The position numbers and the translations under genes are program-made. Under the pieces are notes generated by a model that was not told the DNA's origin, did not search any database, and saw only the letters and a program-made list of their open reading frames with translations. DNA of 64,000 bases from Streptomyces sp. S465 (GTDB lineage: Bacteria; Actinomycetota; Actinomycetes; Streptomycetales; Streptomycetaceae): positions 1,922,001-1,986,000 of the forward strand of contig NZ_CP114036.1 of assembly GCF_026898115.1 (NCBI RefSeq). The letters run 5' to 3'. This document shows positions 51,730-60,910 of the stretch, piece after piece. Position 1 is the first letter of the stretch. Each line of letters opens with the position of its first letter.

Positions 51730-52590
51730 GTGCGCATAGGCAACGTTCGGGGTAGGCCGTGGCTGGTCACCGGCACGGAGCGTGGGGTGGACATCCACGA
51801 GTCCAGCGGTGGGCGGTTGGGTCCGGGGTTCGCCGAGCTGTACGACAACTGGGAACAGGTCGTGCAGTGGGCGGACTCCGTACAGGATGAGGGGGTGCCC
51901 TTCGACCATGCGCAGCTGGGGCCCCCGTCCCCGCACCCGCGGCAGGTCTTCGCCGTCGGCCTGAACTACTTCGACCACGTGGAGGAGGCCGGGCTGGCGG
52001 TCCCGCAGGAGCCCTCGGTCTTCACCAAGTACGTCTCCTCGTTCGCCGGCGCCGAGTCGACGGTCGAGTTGCCGCAGGGGTCCGTGGACTGGGAAGTGGA
52101 GGTCGTCGTCATCATCGCCCGCACGGCCCGCCGTGTCGCCGCCCGCGATGCCTGGACCTACGTCGCGGGCCTGACGGTGGGCCAGGATCTGTCCGAGCGG
52201 GGCCTGCAGCTGACCGGGGCGCCGGCCCAGTACAGCCTGGGCAAGTCCTTCGCCGGCTTCGGGCCGACGGGTCCGTATCTCGTCTCGTGCGACGAGTTCT
52301 CCGACCCCGGCGATCTCGAGATGGGATGCCTGGTCAACGGGGAACCGGTGCAGAAAGCCCGCACCTCCGGGATGATCTTCCCCATCTCTGTTCTGATCGA
52401 GAAGCTCTCCCAGGTCACCACCCTCTACCCGGGAGATGTGATCTTCACCGGCACCTGCGCGGGGGTGGGGGCGGTACGCACCCCGCCGCGTTTCCTCTCC
52501 CCGGGGGACGAGCTCGTCTCCTACATCGAGGGAATCGGCAGCATCCGGCAGCGCTTCGTCGCCGCCGCAGCGGAAGGGGGCTCGGCATGA
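51730..52590 (+). CDS. FAH-family hydrolase, second copy
   Basis: A 286-aa protein; GTG 51730 is preceded by AAGGAGG, and the longer frame to 51664 is less likely. It has QVFAVGLNYFDHVEEAG, VDWEVEVVVIIARTARRV, VGQDLSERGLQLTGAPAQYS and PGDVIFTGTCAGVG. It is similar to the 49440 protein along its whole length but clearly divergent. The stop overlaps the next ATG. As the neighbour of an extradiol dioxygenase it is likely the hydrolase or hydratase acting on a ring-cleavage product. Confidence 0.92.
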   Translation: MRIGNVRGRPWLVTGTERGVDIHESSGGRLGPGFAELYDNWEQVVQWADSVQDEGVPFDHAQLGPPSPHPRQVFAVGLNYFDHVEEAGLAVPQEPSVFTKYVSSFAGAESTVELPQGSVDWEVEVVVIIARTARRVAARDAWTYVAGLTVGQDLSERGLQLTGAPAQYSLGKSFAGFGPTGPYLVSCDEFSDPGDLEMGCLVNGEPVQKARTSGMIFPISVLIEKLSQVTTLYPGDVIFTGTCAGVGAVRTPPRFLSPGDELVSYIEGIGSIRQRFVAAAAEGGSA

Positions 52591-53516
52591 GCCTGCACCG
52601 CCTGGCCTCCGTCACGATAGGGGTCCCGAATCCGGAGCTGACCAGTACCTACTACGAGGACTTCGGGCTGACCCGCCACACGGACGGCTGGTTCTCGACG
52701 AGTCACGGCGGCCGGCAGTTGCGGCTGGTGCACGCGCCCACCCGGCGACTGCTCAAGGTGTCCATCGCCGCCGACAGCCCCGACGATCTGCGTGCTATCG
52801 CCTCCCGCCTGGCCCGTCTGGGCATCGAAGCGAGTGTCGGCGACGCGCGGATGGTGGCCGTCGAGCCGACCACCGAGGTCACGGTCGAGGTAACGGTGGG
52901 CAGCCGCATCACTCAGCCCGCCATACCGGCCGTACGGTTCAACGGCCCCGGCAGGGACGAGCGCGGCCCGGCCCGCGCGCCGGCCGTCCTGCGGGAAGGA
53001 CCGGTGCGGCCCCGCAAACTCGGGCACGTCGTGATCGGTTCCGTCGACCAGGCGGCCACTCAGCGCTTCTTCACCGACGGCATCGGTCTCAAGGTCAGCG
53101 ACGAACTCGTCGGTGTCGCCACGTTCATGCGCTGCTCCACGGACCACCACAACATCCTGGTCCAAGCGGCGCCGGTGAACTTCGTCCACCACACCTCCTG
53201 GCAGGTCGACGACGTCGACGAGGTCGGGCGCGGCGCCATGCAGATGCTCGAGGGCAATCCGGAGCGGCACGTGTGGGGCCTGGGACGGCACACCATCGGC
53301 TCCAACTTCTTCTGGTACCTGAAGGATCCGGCCGGCAACTTCACCGAGTACTACTCCGACCTCGACTGCATCGTCGAGGACGCGTTGTGGAAGCCCGAGG
53401 TGTGGGACGGGACCCGCGCCCACAGCTTCTCCACCTGGGGGCCGCCCCTTCCGCCCTCCTTCATCGAACCGGAAGACCTGGCCGCGATGATGACCGGCGC
53501 CCACAGCGCCGGGTGA
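52587..53516 (+). CDS. VOC-family type I extradiol dioxygenase
   Basis: A 309-aa, two-module VOC protein. The metal ligands lie in the second module: His147 in KLGHVVIG, His202 in FVHHTSWQVDD and Glu254 in GNFTEYYSDLD, with GLGRHTIGSNFFWYLKDPAG before it. This is the pattern of 2,3-dihydroxybiphenyl- and catechol-2,3-dioxygenase-type enzymes, which use Fe(II) and O2 to open the ring next to the two hydroxyls. The first module is shortened, as in several members. It is coupled to the FAH gene by an ATGA overlap. Confidence 0.9.
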   Translation: MSLHRLASVTIGVPNPELTSTYYEDFGLTRHTDGWFSTSHGGRQLRLVHAPTRRLLKVSIAADSPDDLRAIASRLARLGIEASVGDARMVAVEPTTEVTVEVTVGSRITQPAIPAVRFNGPGRDERGPARAPAVLREGPVRPRKLGHVVIGSVDQAATQRFFTDGIGLKVSDELVGVATFMRCSTDHHNILVQAAPVNFVHHTSWQVDDVDEVGRGAMQMLEGNPERHVWGLGRHTIGSNFFWYLKDPAGNFTEYYSDLDCIVEDALWKPEVWDGTRAHSFSTWGPPLPPSFIEPEDLAAMMTGAHSAG

Positions 53517-53678
53517 CGGCCCGCGGCCGTGAGGACACGGCATGCGCGACACACATGCGGGCCGCCCGACATCCCACGCGACCGATCCGGGCGAACCAGC
53601 ACCACACCACACTGGCAGCCACCGCACACCCGTGCCTGCGCGGCGAGCCGCACCGGCACCCCTCGAAAGGTCATCGCC

Positions 53679-54551
53679 ATGAAGACGTACGCCAGTGGCA
53701 TGAGGTGGGGCGAAGCACCACGCTGGCACGAGGGGGCCCTGTGGCTGTCGGACACCCAGGCATCGCGCCTGTGGACCGACGCCTCAGGAAGCTGGCGCCC
53801 CTTCGACCTCGACTCACCGTCCAACGGACTGTGGTTCCTGCCCGACGGCCGCCTCGTGGGCGCGATGATGTACGAAGCCCGCATCGCCCAATGGGACGGA
53901 CAGCGCTGGCAGCCTTACGCCGACCTCGCCCACCTGGGGGTTGGTCCCCTGGGGGACATGGTCGGTGACGCCGACGGCAACCTGTACGTCGACGACGTCG
54001 CCTTCGACGCCGCATCGGGCGCCCCCGCGAAGCCGGGCCGCATCATCCTCGTGCGGCCCGACGGCAGCGCCACCGTCGCAGCCGACGGCGTCGACTTCCC
54101 CAACGGACTGGCTATGACCGACGGCGGCCGCACTCTGGTCGTGGCACAGACCGCCTTGCAGTGTCTGACCGCCTTCACGGTGCGCGCCGACCACACCCTC
54201 AGCGCGCCGCGCCGCTACGCCGACCTGCGCCGTCTCGTCGGCCCCGACGCCCGTCCCGACGGGATCTGGCCGACCGAGCACGGCATCTGGGTGGCGACGA
54301 CCAGCGGCCAGGCGCTCGTGCGGGTGACCGACGACCGGCTCCACCACACGGTCGACACCGCCCCGCGGCTGCCCATCGCCTGCTGCCGACGCGGGGACGG
54401 AACATTGATCGCCACGCTGGCCGACACCCACGGCGCACCGCTGATGGACGCCGTGGCCTCCCGGACCGTCACGGCCTCGGCCGTCCTCATCACCACGCCG
54501 GGCACCGCCCTGCCCACCCGATCCATCGCACCTACGCACACTCAGGGGTGA
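53679..54551 (+). CDS. SMP-30/gluconolactonase-family lactonase
   Basis: A 290-aa six-bladed propeller; ATG 53679 after GAAAGG. Metal-binding residues: Glu12 in GEAPRWHEGALWLSD, Asn49 in SPSNGLWF, an Asn in FPNGLAMTDGG and an Asp in ARPDGIWPTE. It hydrolyses lactones with Ca2+ or Zn2+. In this operon it might open a lactone formed during ring cleavage or side-chain metabolism. Confidence 0.88.
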   Translation: MKTYASGMRWGEAPRWHEGALWLSDTQASRLWTDASGSWRPFDLDSPSNGLWFLPDGRLVGAMMYEARIAQWDGQRWQPYADLAHLGVGPLGDMVGDADGNLYVDDVAFDAASGAPAKPGRIILVRPDGSATVAADGVDFPNGLAMTDGGRTLVVAQTALQCLTAFTVRADHTLSAPRRYADLRRLVGPDARPDGIWPTEHGIWVATTSGQALVRVTDDRLHHTVDTAPRLPIACCRRGDGTLIATLADTHGAPLMDAVASRTVTASAVLITTPGTALPTRSIAPTHTQG

Positions 54552-54553
54552 AC

Positions 54554-56062
54554 ATGACTGACACCGACGAGGGACACGTTGATGTCGCCGTCATCGGCGG
54601 CGGAACCACGGGCCTGGCACTGGCCCGCCTGCTGGGGATCGAGGACCTGAAGGTCGCCTTGATCGACCCCCTGCGCCTTCCGCGTCACTTCCCGCGCGCC
54701 ACACACTTCGACGACGAGACGATGCGTACCTTCCAGACCATGGGGCTTGCGCACATGGAGAAGGACTTCGCGCTCGCCGGCGTCTACCGCTTCTATGACG
54801 CCGGCCGACGGCCGGTGATGGAGTTCCCCTTCAACAAGGGGATCACCGAACAGGCATGGCAGTCGGACTACATGTTCTACCAGCCCGATTTCGAGTCGGC
54901 GCTGCGCGGTCGCATACACATGGATCCGCACACCGAGCACTACTTCGGCTGGACCGCGACCAACCTGAGCACCGAACAGGACACGGCGCGTCTTCGGCTT
55001 CGGGAGAAGGCCACCGGCATCGAGCGAGACCTGACGGCGACATTCGTCATCGGCTGCGACGGCGCGAACTCCTTCGTGCGCCGGACCATGGACTGCGCCC
55101 AGACCGACTACCACGCCACCCATCGCTCACTGATCGTCGACATCCAGCCCTTCGTGGAGAAGGAGGAGCTGTCCGGGCGGGACGCCTTCATCCACGCGGG
55201 TATCCGCAACCCCTTGACATTCGTGCCGATGACCGGGCCGATCGTGCGCTTCGAGGAACTGCTGCGCCCCGACGACTCCGTCCGTACCTTCGAGAGCCTC
55301 GATCACGTCTACGAGATGCTGCGGCCCTGGCTGAGCCCGGACGAGTACCGCATTCTGCGAGCGGACGTGTACGAGTGGGACGCCGTCGTCGCCGAGCAGT
55401 GGCGGTCCGGCCCGCTGTTCCTTGCCGGAGACGCGGCGCACGAGATGCCCCCGCACCTGGGCCAGGGCATGGCCTCCGGCATCCGCGACGCCATCAATCT
55501 GGCCTGGAAGCTCGGCCGTGTCGTGCGCGGTGAATCCCCGGGCGAGCTGCTGAACACCTACGAGTGGGAACGCAAGCCGCACATGACCGAGTTCGTCAAG
55601 CTCGCCGCGCAGATGGCCAACGAGGTCGAGGCCATGGAGTACCTGCAGGGCACTGACGACTCCGCTCAGGTGCCCGTCACCCGGCGCGAGACGCTGCGCC
55701 CGCGCCTGGGCGAAGGCGTATGGGCGCACCAGGACGAGAGTGCCGGACGCCTGAGCGCCCAGCCTGTCCTGCCGGACGGACGGCGCCTCGACGACGTGGT
55801 CGGCTACCGGTTCGCGGTCGTGGCCGAACCGGAGTGCGCTGCGCGGATCGACGCGGCGACCACCGCATCCCTCAAGGCCATGCGCGCCCAGGTCGTCGTC
55901 GCCGACTCCGACGACGCGCGGGACTGGCTCAAGACACTGAACGCGACCGCCGTCGTCATCCGGCCCGACCGATTCGTCTTCGGTACCGCCACCGACGCGT
56001 CAGGGCTCAACGCTCTGCTGGCCGACCTGCAGACCGCCCTGAACGAAACGGCACGGTCATGA
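54554..56062 (+). CDS. FAD-dependent hydroxylase (MhpA-like), second copy
   Basis: A 502-aa class A flavin monooxygenase starting 3 bases after the lactonase stop. FAD motif VIGGGTTGLA, DG motif GCDGANSFVRR, GD motif LFLAGDAAHEMPPHLGQGMA (GQG-type, as in MhpA), and a C-terminal thioredoxin-like part. MhpA-type enzymes hydroxylate 3-hydroxyphenyl-propionate-like side-chain phenols to catechols, the natural substrate of the adjacent extradiol dioxygenase. It is not a close copy of the 44421 enzyme. Confidence 0.92.
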   Translation: MTDTDEGHVDVAVIGGGTTGLALARLLGIEDLKVALIDPLRLPRHFPRATHFDDETMRTFQTMGLAHMEKDFALAGVYRFYDAGRRPVMEFPFNKGITEQAWQSDYMFYQPDFESALRGRIHMDPHTEHYFGWTATNLSTEQDTARLRLREKATGIERDLTATFVIGCDGANSFVRRTMDCAQTDYHATHRSLIVDIQPFVEKEELSGRDAFIHAGIRNPLTFVPMTGPIVRFEELLRPDDSVRTFESLDHVYEMLRPWLSPDEYRILRADVYEWDAVVAEQWRSGPLFLAGDAAHEMPPHLGQGMASGIRDAINLAWKLGRVVRGESPGELLNTYEWERKPHMTEFVKLAAQMANEVEAMEYLQGTDDSAQVPVTRRETLRPRLGEGVWAHQDESAGRLSAQPVLPDGRRLDDVVGYRFAVVAEPECAARIDAATTASLKAMRAQVVVADSDDARDWLKTLNATAVVIRPDRFVFGTATDASGLNALLADLQTALNETARS

Positions 56063-57744
56063 GTCCGACGGTCCGACCGGCCCGCACACGGGTGAACGGA
56101 GCCCCTGTACCACCGTCGCCGCTCACCTACGTCGGCGACCCGGACGAGGCCACCACGCTCGGCGACATCCTGCGTACCCGCGCCGCCCTCAGCCCCGAGG
56201 CGACCTGCCTGACTCTCGACGCCACGGTGCGGACCTACGCCGACATGCTGGCCGCGGCCGAACAAGCCGCGGCCGCACTGGCGGCGCTGGGCATCCGGCA
56301 GGGCAGCAAAGTGGCCGCGCTGTTGCCCAACTCGACCGAGTTCCTCGACATCTGGTTCGGCGCCTCGCTGCTGGGCGCGGTGTTCGTTCCGATCAACACC
56401 GGGCTCAAGGGTGAGGGCCTGCGCTACATCATCGAGCACAGCGAGGCGGAGTTCATCGCTCTCGACGCTTCCCTGGTCGACGCGCTCACCGCCGCCGTCC
56501 CCGCCGGACACGGGCCGCAGCACCGGTACATTCGCGGCCGGACGGACCCGCCGCCCGGCTACGAGTCCCTGGCCGCCCTGCTGGCCGGGGCCCATCGCCC
56601 TGCCCGTCCCTGCGCGATCAGCCCCGGCGACCTCGCCTCCATCCTCTACACCTCCGGGACCACCGGCCTGCCCAAAGGCGTGATGAACTGCCACAACTCG
56701 TTCGCTGTCGCAGCCCACGAGTACACACGGCGTTACGTGCGCATCCGCCAGGACGACGTCCTGTACACAAGCCTCCCCCTCTTCCACGCCAACGCACAGT
56801 CCCTCACCGCGGTCGGCTCCCTGGTGTCCGGCCGGCCCATGGTGGTGGCCCCGCGCTTCTCCGCCTCGCGGTTCTTCGACGACATCCGCACCCACCGCGC
56901 AACCGTGTTCAACTACATCGGCGCGATGCTCACCATCCTTGCCAAACAACCCGAACGGGCCGACGACGCCGACAACCCCCTGCGGCTCGCGATCGGCGGA
57001 GCAGCCCCGGCCGACCTGTGGCGAGCGTTCGAGAAGCGCTTCGGCCTGACCGTCCTGGAAATCTACGGCCTCACCGAAAGCGCCACGTTCTGCCTGGCCA
57101 GCCCTCCGGAGGACATCAGGACCGGCATGATCGGCAAGGAAACCAGCTGGTCGCAGGTCAAGATCGTCGGACCCGACGGCGACACGCTGCCCGACGGACA
57201 GACCGGCGAGATCGCCATCCGCAGCAAGAAGCCGGACACCATGTTCCTCGGCTACTACAAGAACGAGGAAGCCACCCGTAAGGCCGTGCGCGCGGGCTGG
57301 TTCCATTCCGGCGACCGGGGCCGGCGCGATGAAGACGGGTACTTCGTCTTCCTCGACCGCCTGAAGGACTCCATCCGGCGACGCGGAGAGAACATCTCGT
57401 CCTACGAGATCGAACGGATCGTCAACACCCACCCGCAAGTGACCGAAAGCGCGGTCATCGGCGTGCCCTCGGACCTCGGCGAAGAAGACGTCATGCTGAT
57501 CGTCGTTGCCAAGGACGGCGACATCGACTGCGACGGACTCATCGAGTTCTGCGGGCAGCGGATGGCCGAGTTCATGGTGCCGCGCTACATACGCCGCGTC
57601 GCGCACCTGCCCAAGACTGCCACGCAGCGTGTCGAGAAGTACCTCCTCCGGCAGGACGGCACGAAGGACGCCTGGGACCGGTACAGCACACCCGCATCCA
57701 CACCCCCCGTACCCCCGCACCCTCAGCAGCAGGAGATCGGATGA
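56059..57744 (+). CDS. AMP-forming acyl-CoA ligase
   Basis: A 561-aa ANL-family enzyme; ATG 56059 overlaps the previous stop. Motifs: P-loop YTSGTTGLPKGV, YGLTES, the hinge region SGDRGRRDEDGYFVFLDRLK and GENISSYEIE, and the C-terminal catalytic Lys in TQRVEKYLLR. The adenylation motif has GDRG where most have GDLG. Resemblance is to CaiC-type and other medium-chain/crotonobetaine-type ligases. It activates an acid released in the pathway for the following thiolase. Confidence 0.92.
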   Translation: MSPTVRPARTRVNGAPVPPSPLTYVGDPDEATTLGDILRTRAALSPEATCLTLDATVRTYADMLAAAEQAAAALAALGIRQGSKVAALLPNSTEFLDIWFGASLLGAVFVPINTGLKGEGLRYIIEHSEAEFIALDASLVDALTAAVPAGHGPQHRYIRGRTDPPPGYESLAALLAGAHRPARPCAISPGDLASILYTSGTTGLPKGVMNCHNSFAVAAHEYTRRYVRIRQDDVLYTSLPLFHANAQSLTAVGSLVSGRPMVVAPRFSASRFFDDIRTHRATVFNYIGAMLTILAKQPERADDADNPLRLAIGGAAPADLWRAFEKRFGLTVLEIYGLTESATFCLASPPEDIRTGMIGKETSWSQVKIVGPDGDTLPDGQTGEIAIRSKKPDTMFLGYYKNEEATRKAVRAGWFHSGDRGRRDEDGYFVFLDRLKDSIRRRGENISSYEIERIVNTHPQVTESAVIGVPSDLGEEDVMLIVVAKDGDIDCDGLIEFCGQRMAEFMVPRYIRRVAHLPKTATQRVEKYLLRQDGTKDAWDRYSTPASTPPVPPHPQQQEIG

Positions 57745-58934
57745 CGCGCACCTTCGTGATCGGGGTAGGCCTGACCACCTTCGACAAGCCAGGAAAGAAA
57801 CCCGGGGACTACCCGGACTGGGTGCGCGAAGCCGGTACCGCGGCGTTGCGCGACGCGGGCGTGGCCTACGAGCAGGTCGGACAGGCGTACGCCGGTTACG
57901 TCTACGGCGACTCCACCGCCGGCCAGCGCGCCGTGTACGAACTCGGCCTGACCGGTATCCCCGTCGTCAACGTCAACAACAACTGCGCGACGGGTTCGAC
58001 AGCGCTCTACCTCGCCCGCCAGGCCGTGGCCCACGGCATCGTCGACTGCGCGCTCGCCGTCGGCTTCGAACGGATGCAGAGCGGCTCCCTCAAGCCGATG
58101 TACACCGATCGCACCAACCCTCTCCAGCGTCACATCGACCGTATGAGCGAGATCCATCCGCCGGAACCCAGCCCGTTCTCACCGCAGCTGTTCGGCAACG
58201 CCGGACGTGCGCACATGGAACGCTATGGTTCCAAACCGGAGCACTTCGCCTGGATCGCCTGGAAGAACCACAAACACTCCGTCAACAACCCCTACGCGCA
58301 GTTCCAGACCGAGTACACCCTCGAAGAGATCACTGCCTCCCGGATGATCCACGAGCCCCTCACCAAGCTCCAGTGTTCGCCCACCTCTGACGGCGCCGGG
58401 GCCGTCGTCATCGCCTCCGAAGCCTTCGTCGACCGCGCAGGATGCCAGGACCGCGCCGTGGAGATCACCGGCCAGGCCATGGCCACCGACCTCGTCTCCA
58501 GCTTCGACGCCACTGCCGACCCCATGCGTATCGTCGGATACGACATGACGAAGCTGGCGGCAGCGCAAGCGCTGCGCCAGGCGGGACACAGGCCCGAGGA
58601 CATCGACGTCTGCGAGCTCCACGACTGCTTCAGCACCAACGAACTCATCACCTACGAAGCTCTTGGGTTCGCCGACGAAGGAAACGGCCACGACCTCGTG
58701 GAGCGCCGGGCCACCACCTACGGCGGCGACGGCCCCGTGGTCAACCCGTCCGGCGGCCTCATCGCCAAGGGACACCCCCTCGGAGCCACCGGTCTCGCCC
58801 AGTGCGCCGAACTGACCTGGCAGTTGCGCGGCGATGCCGGTCCCCGCCAGGTCGACGGCGCACACGTCGCCCTCCAGCACAACCTGGGCCTGAACGGTGC
58901 CGCAGTGGTCACCGTGTATGAGAGGGTCGCCTGA
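57741..58934 (+). CDS. SCP-x-like thiolase / lipid-transfer-type enzyme
   Basis: A 397-aa thiolase-fold protein with the nucleophile in NNNCATGSTALYLARQAVAH, CELHDCFSTNELITYEALGF, and NPSGGLIAKGHPLGATGLAQ. This is the sterol-carrier-protein-x type, often paired with partners in side-chain shortening. ATG 57741 overlaps the ligase stop (ATGA), so ligase and thiolase are one coupled pair. It would cleave a 3-oxoacyl-CoA or act as an aldol lyase. Confidence 0.92.
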   Translation: MTRTFVIGVGLTTFDKPGKKPGDYPDWVREAGTAALRDAGVAYEQVGQAYAGYVYGDSTAGQRAVYELGLTGIPVVNVNNNCATGSTALYLARQAVAHGIVDCALAVGFERMQSGSLKPMYTDRTNPLQRHIDRMSEIHPPEPSPFSPQLFGNAGRAHMERYGSKPEHFAWIAWKNHKHSVNNPYAQFQTEYTLEEITASRMIHEPLTKLQCSPTSDGAGAVVIASEAFVDRAGCQDRAVEITGQAMATDLVSSFDATADPMRIVGYDMTKLAAAQALRQAGHRPEDIDVCELHDCFSTNELITYEALGFADEGNGHDLVERRATTYGGDGPVVNPSGGLIAKGHPLGATGLAQCAELTWQLRGDAGPRQVDGAHVALQHNLGLNGAAVVTVYERVA

Positions 58935-59116
58935 CCCTTCACCTTTCGTTCGCACTCCCGCGCGCACGACGCCTCACGCCGGGAATCCGGCTGCGGTCGG
59001 CAGCCGGATTCCCAGGTTCGGTCGATCAGGGCTCCGAGCCCGACCGGAACATCCTGTCCGTCGCCCCCCACAACGGGGCAGCGCGACAATCCGCCACGGT
59101 GAGGAGACAAAGGAAC

Positions 59117-59878
59117 GTGTCCATAATGGAACAGCGTGTAGCGATCATCACCGGAGCGGCTCGCGGCATCGGTGCCGCCACCGCCATCCGGTTGGCCGAG
59201 GAGGGCCGGGCCGTCGCCGCAGTCGACCTCGACGCGGCGGCCTGCAAGGACACCGTCGAGAAGATCACCGCCGCCGGTGGGAAGGCCCTCGCCGTTGGCT
59301 GCGACGTCGCCGACGAGGCGCAGGTCGAGGCGGCGGTCACGCGCATCGCCGAAGAGCTCGGAGCACCGACGATCCTCGTGAACAACGCGGGTGTGCTGCG
59401 CGACAACCTGCTGTTCAAGATGAGCGCCACCGACTGGGACACCGTCATGAACGTCCATCTGCGGGGGGCGTTCCTGATGGCCAGGACTGCCCAGAGCCAC
59501 ATGGTCGGGGCCGGCTTCGGCCGCATCGTCAACCTGTCCTCCTCCTCGGCACTCGGTCACCGCGGCCAGGCCAACTACTCCACCGCGAAAGCCGGCCTGC
59601 AGGGTTTCACCAAGACCCTGGCCAAGGAACTCGGACGATTCGGTGTCACGGTCAACGCTGTTGCGCCCGGACTCATCGCCACCGACATGACCGCCGCCGT
59701 CGCCCGCCGCCTCGGCAAATCCTTCGGCGACTACCAGACCGAGGCCGCACGTCACATCCCCGTGCAACGCATAGGAAGCCCCGACGACATCGCCAACGCC
59801 GTCGCGTTCTTCACCGCCGACGCGGCCGGCTTCGTCTCCGGCCAGGTCCTCTACGTCGCCGGCGGACCACTCGACTGA
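59117..59878 (+). CDS. SDR-family oxidoreductase (FabG-like)
   Basis: A 253-aa classical SDR. GTG 59117 is chosen because AAAGGA lies 5 bases upstream and ATG 59126 leaves a poor spacing. It has TGAARGIG, NNAGVL, the catalytic Ser in NLSSSSAL and YSTAK, and a C-terminal GQVLYVAGG. It probably supplies the 3-hydroxyacyl-CoA dehydrogenase step beside the ligase-thiolase pair. It starts 182 bases after the thiolase, across a gap without an obvious terminator. Confidence 0.9.
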   Translation: MSIMEQRVAIITGAARGIGAATAIRLAEEGRAVAAVDLDAAACKDTVEKITAAGGKALAVGCDVADEAQVEAAVTRIAEELGAPTILVNNAGVLRDNLLFKMSATDWDTVMNVHLRGAFLMARTAQSHMVGAGFGRIVNLSSSSALGHRGQANYSTAKAGLQGFTKTLAKELGRFGVTVNAVAPGLIATDMTAAVARRLGKSFGDYQTEAARHIPVQRIGSPDDIANAVAFFTADAAGFVSGQVLYVAGGPLD

Positions 59879-60103
59879 CAGACCCGTCGCTGGCCTGCAC
59901 CGCCTCTGGCGGTTCCGGCGGATCGCCTCGGAGTACCCGGGCGAGCCGTCCCGGCATACGGATGAGGAAACGGGCCTCTGGGGGGCCGTGCTCCCCGCGG
60001 TGGTCAGGGCCGAGACGGCGGGCCTTGCGTCGGCGGCGGCGCCGTCACCGCCGTGCAGAGCCGGGCTGAGGCGGACCGACCACGGCCGACACCGCCTCGC
60101 TGT

Positions 60104-60313
60104 CTGTGGGAGGCCGGCGCCTTCCCGTGCGGCTTCTGCCTGTCCGGCCGCCTGTCCGCGCTGTGCGACCTGCCGAGGGTGAACCCGGAGCCCGACGCGC
60201 ATGAGGTCCGGGACGCGCTGGTGGGCAGCGCGCGCCGTTGCACCGGCTCCGCGGACCCGGTCCGCGGCAGTCGTGACGGTCTCGCCATGAGCTGCGACGA
60301 ATCAGGGTGGTGA
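60104..60313 (+). pseudogene. Degenerate 2Fe-2S subunit fragment (xanthine dehydrogenase-type)
   Basis: The frame carries the second iron-sulfur motif of small subunits of molybdenum hydroxylases in degraded form: EAGAFPCGFCLSGRLSAL and VRDALVGSARRCTGSADPVR, against the family's AGAFQCGFCTPG and GNLCRCTGY. Two of the expected cysteines are lost (LCRCTGY is ARRCTGS). No start or rest of the subunit is found. The stretch from 59879 to here holds no other recognisable gene. Confidence 0.6.
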
Positions 60314-60419
60314 TGCCGTCACCAGTGTGAGCCACGCCTTCTCGCACAGCCCGCCGCAGCCGACTGTTGATTCAGCAAGTCCGAGACCAGCAGAAAGGCG
60401 CAACAGCCGTGGAGCCCAA

Positions 60420-60910
60420 TCAGGTGGCGATGACGTCGTCGCCGCCGAAGCCGCCGGGGGCAAGGCATTCGCCGTGTCGGCGAACGCGCGGACCGGGGCA
60501 GCGAAGCTGTCCGACACAGTGGAGCAGTTCGACACCATTCACTGCGTCGTGACCTCAGCGGCAGCGCTCCAAGACATCCCCAGTCGCCGACCTGACCGAC
60601 GACGACATGACGACTACATGCTGGGCGTCAACCTCAAGCGAACTCGGGCGCTGTCCAAGGCATCACTCGCCTGTCGGCCCGGAAGCTCGGCCTGCGCGGC
60701 ATCACGGTGAACGAGGTCGTTCCCGGTGCCGTCGACACCGAGATGTTCACCACCGGCACGTCCGAGGAGCGGATCGCTCGCATGGCCGCCGTGACGCCGG
60801 CGCGGCGGCTCGGCACCGGAGATCTCGCGGGCCTCGTCGCCTACCTGGCCTCTCCCGCCTCTGGACGGGTCAACGGCCAGGTCATCAGAACCAATGGAGG
60901 AATCGCCTGA
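60420..60910 (+). pseudogene. SDR-family pseudogene
   Basis: A first frame gives GDDVVAAEAAGGKAFAVSAN and VEQFDTIHCVVTSAAALQDI, the second half of an SDR Rossmann fold. It then breaks, losing the YxxxK active site, and a second frame supplies GITRLSARKLGLRGITVNEV and the C-terminal ASPASGRVNGQVIRTNGG up to the TGA at 60910. At least one frameshift and an internal deletion are visible, and the nucleotide-binding start is missing. Its TGA overlaps the ATG of the next SDR gene. Confidence 0.75.
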
